Shown here in pieces: positions 11,889 through 23,552 of a DNA stretch of 64,000 nt. Numbering within the stretch: the stretch's first letter is position 1; every line of letters starts with the position of its first letter. The DNA comes from Adiantum capillus-veneris. Its lineage: Eukaryota > Streptophyta > Polypodiopsida > Polypodiales > Pteridaceae. Under the pieces are notes generated by a model. The model was given only the letters and a program-made list of their open reading frames with translations, searched no databases and was not told where the DNA came from. The DNA is taken from NCBI GenBank assembly GCA_014529385.2, contig CM043970.1:43103279-43167278 (forward strand), given 5' to 3'. Both the position numbers and the translations under genes were made by a program.

Positions 11889-12768
11889 GAAGGCTTGAGG
11901 CATGAAGTAGAAAGCTCAAGATGTGCTGGGCTGAAATTGAGAGAAAGTTTCACTCAAGGAGATGGCTAGGAGGTTGGGTGATGGCTTGTTAGAGTGGATT
12001 GATTATGGGGATTTCTTGAGCGCTTGATTGCTTGATGGTCTGCTTCATGCCCAAGTGAGGGGCAAGAGGCTCTATTTATTGGTGAAGTTGCCCCTTGAAG
12101 AAGATATTTGCTTGGAAATATCCAAGGGATTTGTGTGACAAGTGTCTATCTTTTCAAAATATATATCTCGAAATTATCTTCAAAGTTTCTAGATCTTTCT
12201 CTTCAAGAAATATCTAGAGGTTCTTCTAGATCTTTCTCCAAATATCTTCTTCTTGCCGCCACATGTCAAGGGTTAAGCCTCCAAGAGTTGTTGAGCTATG
12301 GTGGGAACATGTGCATAAAGTATCTTCATAAAAAATTGAGAGAGAGTTTGGCATACATAATGGATGACATCAAGCAAACTCGTACCACTTTTCTAAGGGA
12401 TTTTTCTAGGTCCATAATCACTCCAAAGTGCACCTACTATGTGTAGAATGACACCTCATGGGGTATAATATGATGTGAGGCCAATTTTGGCCATGCTACA
12501 CATGTCATATGCCACCTAGGATGCCTAGTAGATAGGAGGTATGTTTATAGGCTCATTTCATCATGGTTCCAAGAAGAGGTTCACAAAGAAGCCTGGGATC
12601 ATAGGACGAAGCCCATTCCCAACAAGAGTGACAAAACAGACTTCGACTAGCGTTTTTCATGCTAAATAGAAAATGCATATACTTTTCACACTTAAGGCAT
12701 ACATATAAAATCCATGATATTGTAGGGCTTAGCTTCCATTCCCACTATGCACGTGCCACGTCACGACA
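11889..12768 (-). repeat. Gypsy-type LTR fragment
   Basis: The minus strand begins near 12768 with TGTCGTGACGTGGCACG and runs to 11889, where it is cut by the copia A1 junction. It shares long similarity with 1-637 and, inverted, with 33130-34030. A TATA-like AATAAATAGA lies near 12070-12080, giving a plausible transcription start about 70 bp upstream of the truncation. It sits 13 bp beyond the terminal CACTACC of the CACTA element, the same spacing as in the inverted copy at 33116/33130. Confidence 0.8.
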
Positions 12769-12898
12769 ACGCTCCAGGTACCACTACCTTTGCTGGGGTG
12801 ACAAAGAAGAAAGAAACTCATCATGATCCAAACTTGCATTAAGCACACGAACATTTAATCTTAATATTGAATGAATGGAGAAGAAAACAAGGACAAGT

Positions 12899-12900
<2 letters not shown>

Positions 12901-12988
<88 letters not shown>
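12901..12988. repeat. (AG)n microsatellite inside CACTA copy 1
   Basis: About 88 bp of nearly pure AG, interrupted once by AAAG near 12923. The matching position in copy 2 (about 32979-33000) has only about ten CT units, so the tract expanded or contracted after the duplication. Confidence 0.95.
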
Positions 12989-12992
<4 letters not shown>

Positions 12993-13049
12993 CATAAAGG
13001 GGGAGGGATTCCTGTGTAGAGAGATTTTGTTGAATTTCTGTGAATTTGT

Positions 13050-13294
13050 AAAAGCATTGCGCTCCGGGTGCGATGAAGATTGAAGCTGCATCGCGAAGGT
13101 TTGCTCATAGATGTTTCTTGTCCCACCACTAAATCTAATTGATTGGGCGAAAGAGACGCTAAGAAGCAGTAGTAGTGCTTCTTAGCGTCTCTTTCACCCG
13201 ATCAACTAGATCTAGCGATGGGACAAGCAACATCTATGAGCAGACCTTCGTGATTGCAGCTTCAGTCTCCATCGCACTCTGAGCGCAGTGCTTG
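13050..13294. repeat. 240-bp imperfect palindrome in CACTA copy 1
   Basis: The left arm (13050-13168) and right arm (13176-13294) are inverted copies around a 7-base centre (GTAGTAG, 13169-13175). The inner 28 bases pair almost perfectly (GATTGGGCGAAAGAGACGCT against its complement), with scattered mismatches farther out. Copy 2 keeps only one arm (about 32810-32930): its sequence jumps from CATAATAT to AGCGTCTC, removing the other arm and about 160 bp beyond it. Confidence 0.9.
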
Positions 13295-13531
13295 TCGTCC
13301 CTGCTTGTGAGAACATACCTAGAGCATACGTACCTGGAGTGGATGCAAAGACCATTAAATACAATGACGCAATGATGCATATAGATAGGAATGGACAAAA
13401 AGCCATGTAAATACAATATATATTATAAAATGGCGCAAAATTATTCAATACAATATTATGGCTGTAAGAGGTCTCTCTCTCATCCTTGCAAAGCTCAACA
13501 TAGCTTCCTATATCTATATGGAGCTCTCTGT

Positions 13532-14110
13532 TTAGACAAATGTCCTTCGTTTCATTTTGTAGATCCTCTGCATGCACCCCATAGAGAGTAGCAACTTGAT
13601 GCTCATCTGGCACCACCTCAATGGCTTCTGACTGAGCATCTTCTCCAATCTCCTCCATTGATGCCACTGTGATTGGCACATGGTAGCGTTCATACGTCCA
13701 TGCACTAGGGACTCTGATACCAGCCAACCTTCTGCCATGATACCCTCCGGACGTGACTTCTGACGCACATATCCCTTGAGCACTTTCATGAAACGTTCTA
13801 AAAAGAACGTCCATATGGAATGTACTATGCCAACTATTTCCACCTCATCAACTATCTGAACAAGAAGATGCACCTGAATGGTTATCATGGTAGTAGGAAA
13901 GTGTTTCTCAAACATGCACACAACCTCTGCATCGTTTAGTTTGGAGAATGGTATGGAGTCTACATTGATCTCCTTTTGTGAGATCCATTGCACTAACTTC
14001 GCAAGTTTGTAGATTGTGTTACGGACGTCAAGAGACAAACATCCCTCAATGGTCACTGGTAAAATTAACTGCAAAACACGTGCACCAATGATATTAAAGT
14101 CCATACACAA
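13532..14110 (-). pseudogene. CACTA transposase C-terminal (DUF4218-like) block
   Basis: The frame contains VHLLVQIVDEVEIVGIVHS followed by FMKVLKGYVRQKSRPEG and AEGWLVSE. This closely follows the HLxxHLVDEVxxxGPVxxRWMxPxER...KGYVxNxxxPEGSIAEGY pattern of the domain that follows the tnp2 core in plant CACTA transposases. A preceding segment, DFNIIGARVLQLILPV, matches the end of the core. The link to the upstream core passes through an apparent intron or stop near 14110-14260. Confidence 0.78.
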
Positions 14111-14261
14111 ATTTTCTACACAATTCCCTCTATGATATATTAAACTATGAACATACCTGACAGATTTTATGCCAGTCGTGTGACTTCAAACCGGTAAGCT
14201 TTCCTTCTTTAGTAAAACACGTTCGGAGCGAGTGCATTATGCCAGTGGGGGTCCGCACAAA

Positions 14262-15352
14262 TCATATGGTCTCTTTTACTTTGCATTCTTGGGCTCCTCT
14301 GAAAATCCATGGCGCTTTAGGGAGTATTATCGATCCATCGGATGCTATCTGCGGCCAATATTGCTCCATACGATCCACATTTCTAAGGTCAACCTTGGCT
14401 TCCAAAGTATCTTTCTTGCAGGTCATGTGGTCCCATAGCAGATTACCCACATTCTTGAATATGTGCATTGGATCAAGTAAGTGATTGATCATGAGTTGGG
14501 GCCAATATGGTAACTCGTACCATAGAGAGAGTCTCTTCATCCCTGGGGGCAAACCGTCATCACACATCTCCTTCTGCTCTAACCATCCTTGTGCAGACAT
14601 CCTCGGTGGCTCTCTTCCCAAAAAGCCATCGCGTAACACATGATTCTCTGGAAGATATGCTTGATGAACTTCATAGATTTGCTTCTTCAACGAGGGAGCC
14701 CAACGTGCATTCAATCTAGGTCCACATGTGACATGTGCTCTGTATCCGCTTGTTTGAAGCCCTGCATGTATACACATGATAATAGATAAGCTTGAGAAAA
14801 ACCAAGATTTACAGTGTTTGAGTTTAAGTGTAAATCACATGAGCATTTTGTTAGTCCGGGATAGTCATGCATGGTCCACATTAGAATGCCTCTGATCAAA
14901 GCATTCCGGTGACCTGTGTGCCGGCTCATATCCACCACTTCTATGCCAATCCATAATTTTTGTAGCTCTTCCAATAGTGGACGAAGATACACATCCATAT
15001 TCTTCACTTTATATCGCCCCGGCACAATCAAGCTTAGCCATAGGTGCCCCTTCTTCGTACTCAACCACGAGGGAATGTTGTAGTTGACGATGACAATGGG
15101 CCATACACTGTAAGATGTTGATCTTTGACCAAATGGATTTACGCCATCCATAGCCAAGCCTAGGTGAAAATTTTGAGCTTCCTTGACAAAATCCGACCAT
15201 GTTTCATCTATATGTTTCCAGGCTGCACAATTTGCAGGAATCCGTAGCACACCAGTCGAAGATTTATTCTCCTCATGCCATGATGCTAGGGCGGCCATGG
15301 ACTTACATCCAAAGAAATGCTTGATGCGAGGAAGTAGAGGAAAATGTCGCAA
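14262..15352 (-). pseudogene. CACTA TNP2 transposase core
   Basis: Frame 15352-14711 has RHFPLLPRIKHFFGCKSM, LGLAMDGVNPFGQRSTSYSV, WPIVIVNYNIPSWLSTKKG, LIVPGRYKVKNMDVYLRPL and GILMWTMHDYPGLTKCSC. All are recognisable positions of the plant tnp2 transposase. Frame 14777-14262 continues with RWAPSLKKQIYEVHQAYLPE, LMINHLLDPMHIFKNVGNLL and a MTCKKDT segment that matches the conserved IDxMHxxKNV region. The block between about 15113 and 14443 is exactly what copy 2 has lost. A stop separates the two frames. The protein would bind the element ends and excise it, but this copy is broken. Confidence 0.83.
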
Positions 15353-15388
15353 AACCTTTTGTGGAATTTTTGTTTTGTGGAGATCTAC

Positions 15389-16209
15389 TCAATATCTCTT
15401 GGAATCACATTTCGGACACTTCTCCATGTCTATGTATTCCCCTCTGAAAACAATGCAGTCGTTAGGACAAGAGTGGATCGAATTGTAATACATCCCCAAG
15501 TTTTGCAAGATCTTTCTTGCTTCCTCTCTGGAATTTGGCATCACATTATCAGCTGGCAGTATGTGCTCTTTGAGCAATCTACACAATGAAAAAATGCGAT
15601 ACAATTGTGTAAAAATCTATCAGATCATTATACATCTAGAGTTTTTTATTAAAGTAAACACATTGTAATAGATCACATGAAAAGCGCTGTGACGCTAGTG
15701 TCACTCCATCCAAACTTTGTCTGCATGTTGAGAAGAACCAGGAGCGCCTTCAATCTAGACACATGTGCTCCATCATACAATGGCGTATCGACTTCACTTT
15801 TCATATCATCATAGATAAGCCTTTCTGAATCCATGATCATCTCGATCATTTCATCGATCTTGAGCTCAAACATTGCCTCATTGGGAATGTGGTCTGCATG
15901 ATCATCCCCCGAGTTGTCAGAGGCTACATCTTGTGGCCTCACATATGCTGCTTGACCAAAGCGCTTGCGAACACGTCTATTGGGTTGCAAGATTGCTGCC
16001 TATTGGCCAGTGTTAGAGTCCAACGAGTTATAATTAGCAACAACTCGATATATAATAGATGGATCAAACTCGCCAAATTCGCAAACATGCTGCAAAGAAA
16101 CGCGTCTTGTCCATCGCACAACATACTTGCATTGATTACAAGGACATAAGATCCTCGTTGAGAGATAGGTGTTTCGGTTGGACGGCCCCACATCCTCGTC
16201 GCTACTCAT
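15389..16209 (-). pseudogene. CACTA transposase N-terminal region
   Basis: The start is the ATG at 16209 (MSSDEDVGPSNRNTYLSTR). It has a Cys-rich block CPCNQCKY...HVCEFGEFDPS that fits the transposase-associated domain. Frame 15990-15673 contains the acidic helix DEMIEMIMDSERLIYDD and LKALLVLLNMQTKFGWSDTS. Frame 15604-15389 holds NSREEARKILQNLGMYYNSI, CPNDCIVFRGEY and EKCPKCDSKRY, the zinc-finger-like segment preceding the tnp2 core. The gaps between frames are plausible introns (for example 15605-15672), but stops also lie in them. Confidence 0.78.
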
Positions 16210-16269
16210 AATGAGGGTAAATCCTTATAACCTGAACATAAATTTAATCTTCTATTGGCATCCTCCATC

Positions 16270-16271
16270 TA

Positions 16272-16320
<49 letters not shown>
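16270..16320. repeat. (CT)n microsatellite
   Basis: About 45 bp of CT just upstream of the CACTA transposase start. The matching tract in copy 2 is the AG run at about 30624-30652. Confidence 0.95.
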
Positions 16321-16322
<2 letters not shown>

Positions 16323-16566
16323 TTCACACTGCAGACTACCTCACATTCTCTAGTTATGTCCAATCCCCACACACCTTGGTCTAGAGGTGCACGAAGATCA
16401 TAACCACTGGGTTATAATCTCGTCTTTATTGATCAATGCTTATATTTGTGGGTACGAGAAATCTACACACCCACATCTACATGATAGTGCATGTAGTGGA
16501 CAAAACCCCTTTGCCTCTTCTCTAGCTGTAGCATTTCACATCATCTTAACATCTTTTCACAGTAGA

Positions 16567-17417
16567 TCTTTGTTCGAGGGATTACTTAGCACATTACATG
16601 TTGGCCTCCAATCTGAGTATCATGCTGTTGAAAGCTTTCCAACTTAAGGTCGCATCTGTAGAGAGGAAGAGAGGGATCACCGTTCGTCTAACTCTAAGTT
16701 TTTTACCGTAATCCAGAAGGTAGACTCTAAGATAAAAACTCAATCTTAAATCTAACCTAATTGAACATGTGGTGATTCACAGCTAATTGAATATGGTTAA
16801 TGTGTGAGTTAACAGGTGTCAAATTTTGATGGGAATATACATATTGTTGTGTAACTAGTGTTTGCTCTTTGGGCAAAGCGCGCCTTCATTGACATGCACT
16901 AAAGTCTAACCTAAATCTAAAAAATTTAGTCCATCAAACATAAATTTAGATCTAATCTAATCTTATACTCAAAATAAACCTAAATCTAATCTAATCTTAA
17001 ATCTAACCTAAACCGAAATGTAATATAACTTAAATCTAAATTTAATCTACTTAATTTTAAATCTTGTCTTAATCTTAATCTAAATCTAATTTAATATTAA
17101 ACTCAACATAAACCTAAATTTAATCCAATCTTAAATCCTAAACCTAAATGTAATCTAACTTAAATCTAATATAGCTAGCTAATCTTTAATACTTTCCTAA
17201 TTTTAAATCTAACTTAATCTTAATCTAACGTAAATCTAATTCTAACCTAATCTTAAAATCAACATAAACATAAATCTAAATGTAATCTAACCTAATCTAA
17301 TTTAAATTTCAACCTAATCTCTTTCTCTCTTTGTTTTCTCCCCTTACCTCTCTCTTTCGTCTTATCTTCCCTCTCTCTCTCTCTTTGGTTTTTTATTCTC
17401 TCTTTCTTTTTTTTTTC

Positions 17418-17455
<38 letters not shown>
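16567..17455. repeat. Degenerate CTAAAT-type repeats and CT-rich tract
   Basis: From about 16690 to 17320 the sequence is built from degenerate, roughly 10-14 bp variants of TCTAAATCTAACCTAAT. A CT-rich tract (17320-17455) follows and abuts copia A2 directly after its YVDD box. No coding sequence. Copy 2 of the duplicated block lacks this whole stretch. Confidence 0.8.
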
Positions 17456-18754
17456 ATCATTTGGTCCAGTGATCAGCAAATCATCGACATAAAGAACCAC
17501 AATGAGAAGTACGTCACCCTCACGCTTTACATACAATGTGCTTTCTGTTGGACTCTTACGAAAGCCTCGTTTGACCAAATGAGTGTCAGCTTTCTCATAC
17601 CAAGCACGAGGAGATTGCTTCAACCCACACAAAGCCTTCTTACATCTACACACTTTGTCCTCTGGTCCTTTTATGACAAAACCGCGAGGCTGCGTTACAT
17701 AAACTTCCTCAAATATGTCAACATTCAAGAAAGCAGTAAGAATGTTTGATTGATGTACATCCCAACCAAAATTAGCTGTCAATGTACATAGAAAACGCAC
17801 AGTAGTGATATGAGAAGTGGGAGAAAAAGTCTCTTCATAATCTATGCCTTTTTGTTATGCATAACCCTTTGCAACAAGTCGAGCCTTATGGCGATCGATC
17901 TCACCATCCGGCTTGCATTTCAACTTGTACACCCACTTCGTACCAATGGCCTTTTAGCCAGGAGGCAAATCACATAAAGTCCATGTGTTATTTTCTATAA
18001 GTGCATCATATTTTGATTGCATGGCAACCATCCAATTTTCTAAATTTTGTGCTTCATCAAAAGACAGAGGCTCCGCAACATCATGTAAGCTAGACACAGC
18101 TAAAGCATAACAATCTAATGCATAAGATGCATGGCGAGAGCATGAGCGAGTAGGACTACACAAAGGTGCATCCAATTTACTGTTACGCGAAGTGTGCAGC
18201 AGCCATTTTGGCATACCTCTAGCCTTCTCATTTTCAGCCCTTTCCTCATCAAGTACATCATGTACATCTGCATCAGTTATAGGTTGATCTGTAACATTTT
18301 CAGAAACCCCCATAGGCTGTACATTTGCCTCATTGGATCTTACATTCGTATTTCGACCACTGAAAAGAGGCAACAAAGTGTCATAAATATCCTGTGAGCT
18401 TACACTACTGTCTCTAGTACATGACAGCAAGGGTTGAATAGAATCTTCCACAAACACTACATCCCATGAAACGAGAATATGCTTTGTTTGTGGATGATAT
18501 AACATGTAACCTTTTCTTTCAGCACTATAACCAACAAAAATAAATTTGACAGCCTTATCATCGCATTTTTTGCGTTGTGTTTGTGGAACCAAAGCATATG
18601 CCAAACAACAAAAAACACGCATGTGCTCAATAGAAGGCTTTCTATCATGCCATGCTTCATATGGAGTAATAGACTGTAAAGCTTCCGTAGGACACCTGTT
18701 AAGTACATAAGTGGCACACATGATGGACTGAAGCCAAAAATTAGAATGTGGCAA
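17456..18754 (-). pseudogene. Copia A2 integrase C-terminal and RT part
   Basis: Frame 18754-17954 runs from the integrase C-terminal region (YVLNRCPTEALQSITPYEAW, KFIFVGYSAERKGYMLYHP) to the RT entry (SLHDVAEPLSFDEAQNLENW, WTLCDLPPG). Frame 17800-17456 has [34 protein letters not shown] and VLYVDDLLITGPND. A frameshift or stop lies between 17955 and 17800. Only the palm up to YVDD is present. The RT thumb and RNase H are replaced by CT repeat. Confidence 0.85.
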
Positions 18755-18757
18755 AGC

Positions 18758-19979
18758 TTAACTTTTGACCATACATCGTGCCATTTCCGTCAGTGACCTA
18801 TTTTTCCTCTCAGCAACACCATTTTGCTGAGGTGTATAAGGCACAGTACATTGGTGTTTTATCCCACGACTAGCTAGAAATGCATTAAATTCATGAGACA
18901 TATCTCCCCCCTCGATCGGAACGGAGGGTGCCCATACTACATTTCGAGACATTTTCAGCCATAGCGAGAAATTGTTTGAAGCACATAAAAACTTCGGACT
19001 TCGCTTTAAGCGGAAATACCCATGCATGCCTGGAGTAATCATCAATGAAAGTCACGAAGTAAAGGTAATTGCCCAAGGACGGAGTTTGCATGGGCCCACA
19101 AAGATCACTATGAACAAGCTGCAACCTGCATGTGGCCCTAACTGAACGATCCTTCAGAAACTTAGAACTCTGCAGCTTACCCAAAATACAGCCTCCACAA
19201 ACATGTTTGACAGGTGCTTCAAGAGGCGGCAAAGAAGCAACCATATCAGATTTTTGCAAACGTGGCAAACTGGCAAAATTCAGATGACCAAAACGTGCAT
19301 GCCAAAGTTTTGCATCTGAAATGGCCCTTGAATTTGCAAGTGCATTTGCAAAATGTTTTCCACACTTGTCATACAAAGTGAGTTTATATAGCCCACAACA
19401 CAAAAGGCCAGATGCAACAATTTCATCACCAAAACTGAGTTCATGAAGTGTATATCTGTCATCCACAAATTTGTCTACAAGTCCAAGTCTAGCAAGTGCG
19501 GATATAGACAAGAGATTCTTCTTGATCGCAAGTACATAAAGTGCATTACCAAGTGTGAAGGAACTGCCATTTGCAGCAGCAAGCACAATCTTTCCAACCC
19601 CCTGAACCGGATAAGAGACATTGTTGGCACAAGTGACTGAATTCCCATGAGGGACAGACTCGAGAGAGGTGAACAATTCATGATGAGAGGTAATGTGCTT
19701 TGTAGCACCACTGTCGAAATACCACACATGTGAATCTGCAGCAATTGACAAGCATGCATCATGGACAACAGGATTGTAAGTGCACTTTGCCCTAAAAGCC
19801 CATTCTGCATCAACATCAGCAGTACAATCTCCTTTTAGAGAAGACTCAACAATCGGTGCATTTGGAGTGGAACCAGCATTTGCAGTTGAACCACCCTCTT
19901 TCTTCTTAGACTCTTTGGCCTTCAACTTAGGACACGACTTGATCAAGTGATCATTAGCTTTACAATAATGGCAACGCAT
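18758..19979 (-). pseudogene. Copia A2 gag end, protease and integrase core
   Basis: One open frame (19979-18891) holds the CCHC knuckle CHYCKANDHLIKSC, protease box WYFDSGATKHITSHHE, integrase zinc region LWHARFGHLNF...HVCGGCILGK, and the catalytic Asp residues in LVHSDLCGPM and LRSDRGG. The frame then shifts; 19045-18758 supplies PQQNGVAERKN with the catalytic Glu retained. Compared with A1, the protease DSGAT box and the integrase Glu are both intact, so the lesion here is a short indel in the DRGGEYMSH region. Confidence 0.86.
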
Positions 19980-20140
19980 CTTCTTTTTTCCCTTATCACC
20001 AGAATAGCCAGACGAAGTGTTGCTAGCAGAAGCATTGGGAACAGAAGTTTTTCCACTCGCAACAGAACCATAAGAAGTGGGTGCATTGCTGTTACCACCC
20101 TTTCTTTGAGAAGCAATAAAAGCCTGTTCAACTGCTTCCC

Positions 20141-20841
20141 AAGTAGTATCACGCTAGCCAGGCTATAGTAGATGAACCCAAAAAAGACATTAGTAATTTA
20201 GATTTGAAACTGATTAGAGTATTTTTAGACCAGTCCAACAAGGACAAGAAGTAAAGAAAATAGGGAATCAAGGCATCATGCACAATGCTTAACCTAACAT
20301 GAATGGGCCATTCAATACAATGCTAGGAGGCAATTTTTCTTTGAATTCTTTCCTCTACCCATTGAGTGAGTTGTTTAGTAGATATATCTACTCCTAAAGG
20401 GTAACTGAGGTGCCTTATAAAAGTGCCTCTAGGGATTCATGTATTTTGCAATAACAGGTTATGCAGATGATCTGTAAATACATCAAACACCTAAGAATAA
20501 CAAAAATTCAAATCTAAGTGCACATTGTAGCTGTTAATGGCTACCATTGTGCCCACCTTAACATGAGTCTGGCTAGTCAAGGTCCCACCCTACCTAGTAG
20601 CTATTCCTCTCCACATAGTGAGCACCATGATAGATGGAGTCATGGAGGCTCTTTTTGGGATGCTATTTTTGATATTGGGGGGGGGGGCGAGGTCATCAGT
20701 TATAGAATATACCACTCCAACTACAGATGATGAGGATTGTGACATGCACTAAGGTCAAATATTGTGGTGAGGTCAACTCTATCACTGCGATGAGTAGGAC
20801 ACACTTTGGCGCCACTTAAAATTCCTATACACTCAACATAT
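20141..20841. other. Unassigned non-coding DNA
   Basis: No credible reading frame. A G run (20679-20687) is present. I see no similarity to the neighbouring elements. Confidence 0.5.
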
Positions 20842-21061
20842 TGTTAAGCTTGTATGTAAGGCTACTCTAAATATAGCCCTAGGCCCCTCTTATATATACC
20901 ATCATATGTGCATATTCTACACATCATCTCTCTCTCCTTCTCTTTCTATGTCTCATCAACATGGTATCAGAGCGTGGTTGCTGCTTTTTTGGGGTTGCAC
21001 TCTCTACGTATCATCTCTCTCTCCTTCTCTTTCTTTATCTCATCAACATGGGATCAGAGTG
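20842..21061 (+). mobile_element. Small copia-like LTR with primer-binding site (family C)
   Basis: A 120-bp LTR-like segment (20842-20961) starts TGTTAAGC and ends CATCAACA. It is followed at once by TGGTATCAGAGCG, the plant initiator-Met tRNA primer site. Its middle resembles the LTR of the non-autonomous element at 58348-61002 (CTCTTATATATACC against CTCTATATATACAT, and TATTCTACACA). The last about 50 bp plus a mutated primer site (TGGGATCAGAGTG) are duplicated in tandem at about 21010-21061. No 3' LTR or coding region is visible downstream. Confidence 0.7.
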
Positions 21062-22259
21062 TGGTTGATGTTTCTTCACAAAAATAGTGTGTTTGTTTCC
21101 TCCCATGGCTGTGTGCAACATGCAATACACATCTGCAAGTCATCAAAACTTAAGATCAACATACCTTTTTGCTAGAAACTCAGATTTTAGAATTTTTAGA
21201 GATGTTACAATATTTTGGGGTGTTTTGAAGATGTTGGCCATGACAAATTTGTCAAATTTTGCACCAGAAGTGACTCACAAATAAATTCGTAACTATTTTC
21301 AATACGTTCTTAATGGAAATCATCAAAAGGTAAGATATTTTATGTTTCTGAATCCATTCACGTTCATCTTCTTGTTATGAATCTTTAACTGCTATTCATG
21401 ATTAAGAGTTAGTTATATTGAAATTACATTGTATTCAATTCGATTGACATATTGATATGTATTTTCTTATTTCATGATTTTTTAATTATCTTTTCATGCA
21501 TCATATGCAATTTTGTTTCAAAATAGATCAAGATTTAAGTATAGTGAATTTACATCATTTTCAATTCAGTTTAAAAACTCAAAGAAGTAAATAACTTGAT
21601 TGATTTCCATATTTGCTTTTTGTATGTATCAAATATATTTTGATGCATGTGCATCGAGTTAGAACAAAGTCATATAATTTCTGTTATATTGAAATATTGA
21701 TGTTGTTTGGATAATTCTTTTTATTAATTCCATGTGGATATCAAAGTGTTATTTTCCAATGTTAAATACGTACAATTTTGATCATTTATTTGATAATCTT
21801 TAGTCACGACATTAAAGCTTATGCTTTGACAATTCATATAATTTCTCTTCTTTGTGAATGTCAACAATTATTCTTTTGATTATTTATCAAAGAGTTATAT
21901 TTTGAAAATCTAATTTCTTTTTTTATTGTAGACATCAAATCATTACAAATTTAAGATTTATGGTTTTTACTCATGATGAGTTCTTATGAAATGGTTTGTT
22001 ATATTTGGGATTTTGATTATGAAGTTGTTTAGTGTGTCATGATGTATTTTCATAATGATTACAAATTTTTTGTATTGATTGTTTATCATTGAGATGATTA
22101 ATTTTTCATGGAGTTGTTCCATAATGTCATGATATGTTTCTATGATGATTATCTAGAAGTTGTTTCTACTAATCATTTCATACTGAGATTATAATTTCTT
22201 TGTGGAGTTGTTCCATGATGCCTTGATGCATTTTCATTGTCATTGAGATGATTCTTCAT
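21062..22259. other. AT-rich non-coding DNA with degenerate repeats
   Basis: Probably the decayed interior of the family-C element. Between about 21990 and 22260 a loose unit of about 80-100 bp recurs three times, marked by GTTGTTCCATAATG or GTTGTTCCATGATG and a TGATG-rich context. This resembles the TGATACCATGATG repeats at 59840-60170. No reading frame is convincing. Confidence 0.45.
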
Positions 22260-23040
22260 TCATGGCGTTGGCCAATCCAGTTTTCATCCCAACCAACAGC
22301 CACCGAGACCATTACGCACGGCCGTGTGCTGCCCACATTTGTGAAGCCATCCTCTCTGCTCATGGGTGTTCCACTTTACCTTATACTCTCTGCCACCATG
22401 CCTCCTATGCCACGAAAATCTGTTGGCAAATGCACTTGTGACCAACGAACATCCCCTGGACCATGATAGTTGGTGTTGCCACACACATGGTTTACGATCG
22501 GGGGGTTCACCATTAAATACCCCCCTATATAACATGCGTTTGCAAGGTATTAAAGAAACCCCTCTTCTAACATGTCTGAATGAATAAAATGACCCCTTAT
22601 TTGAGAACTTTTTTGCAACATTGAATATAAAACCCCCTTATTTAATGTATCTCTCTTAAATTGGTAAATTTTTTTGTATTTTAAAACCCCTCTTATCTAA
22701 CTCACCTTATACGCTAACATGATTACGTAGTACCCCCCCCCCCCCCCCCCCCAATATATACACCAATATATACTTTTAAGCCCCACACTTCTGCTCTAAT
22801 TATTAATATTCTACTTGTATAACATTTGTTGTAGGTGAGGGTAGCTACCAATATCCCGACACCACTGACAAGGTGCAAAAACTCCTTGGGGAGAGCTAGC
22901 CCTTCCCATTGTCGCTGTTACGTGCAACTTTTGATCTGTCCAGTGTGCAATCATCTTCCTGACATTGATGGCACTAGTCATTGCGTCGAGCAATGAGGAT
23001 GCAATGTGTTTTGACATTGTCACTTCCATTCACCTTGTGT
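22260..23040 (+). pseudogene. Decayed X8/CBM43 gene fragment (copy of 42106-42700)
   Basis: The plus strand reads HYARPCAAHICEAILSAHG, then LPYTLCHHASYATKICWQMH at about 22295-22440. At about 22822-22900 GEGSYQYPDTTDKVQKLLGE follows an AG acceptor and ends with a stop. These segments match the X8 gene at 42106-43146 in inverted orientation. The Cys of GSCQYP is replaced by Tyr, and an in-frame stop follows WQMHL. Instead of the microsatellite intron there is other DNA, including a C run at 22734-22752. Similarity continues past the stop to about 23040, so genomic DNA rather than mRNA was copied. Confidence 0.72.
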
Positions 23041-23459
23041 AATCCAATCTTCTTTGTCATAGCTTTCTATTTGCACTTAATTCATTCATAAAATTTAGTT
23101 TCTCTTTTAAGGAAGAAACTCGTCATAACTCCTCAGTTCAGTGTATATAATTTTTTGTCATCTGTCACTAACAATTCTGAAAAGCTTTTTTGTCATACTC
23201 TCTTTTCAAAGGATAATTTACTTAGCAAACAAGATGTATACAAGAATTGATTTGAAAAATTCTCATCCTAAGGAGTGATAACCACATTACCCATGTTTTC
23301 ACTTTCAAAACTGAGGTGAAAATGTACACAAGTAATGGCACACACCAAGAATTATACAACATAGATTCAAGCCTACACATGCTAACAATGCATAAATATT
23401 TAGATTATATCTATATAGGCCAATAAATATGCTTATGTAAATATGTTTATTTGCGTGTT

Positions 23460-23552
<93 letters not shown>

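Larger units (their letters stand above)
12782..16566 (-). mobile_element. CACTA (En/Spm-like, TNP2) transposon, copy 1
   Basis: The coding blocks on the minus strand match a TNP2-type transposase in order: transposase-associated Cys domain, tnp2 core and DUF4218-like end. The left end reads CACTACCTTTGCTGGGG on the plus strand at 12782. The right end is either CACTAC at 16498 (minus strand) or slightly farther, because similarity with copy 2 (30376-33116) extends to about 16566. Only the first six bases of the two candidate ends agree, so the terminal inverted repeat is short or the right end is misplaced. Copy 1 is the more complete of the two. It includes a 240-bp palindrome and a long AG microsatellite near its 3' side. 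Confidence 0.82.
17456..20140 (-). mobile_element. Copia family A, copy A2, truncated at both ends
   Basis: This copy contains the end of gag (CCHC knuckle), protease, integrase and the first half of RT. It stops at 17456 after DDLLITGPND, where a CT microsatellite begins, and at 20140 within gag, where unrelated DNA begins. It has no LTRs. It is the inverted counterpart of A4: both precede a CACTA element and a gypsy LTR in the same relative order. Confidence 0.88.

Noticed and set aside
7122-12768. Copia A1 as a clean insertion into a gypsy LTR
   Set aside because: The left flank at 7121 does not continue the LTR sequence found beyond the equivalent point in 33130-34040, and A1 lacks its 5' LTR, so a simple nested insertion is not supported.
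12782-16498. Three-base target duplication for the CACTA element
   Set aside because: The bases beside the two candidate ends do not match, so no duplication is claimed.
16900-17320. Interstitial telomere
   Set aside because: CTAAAT-type units are irregular and lack runs of CCCTAAA; better called a degenerate simple repeat.
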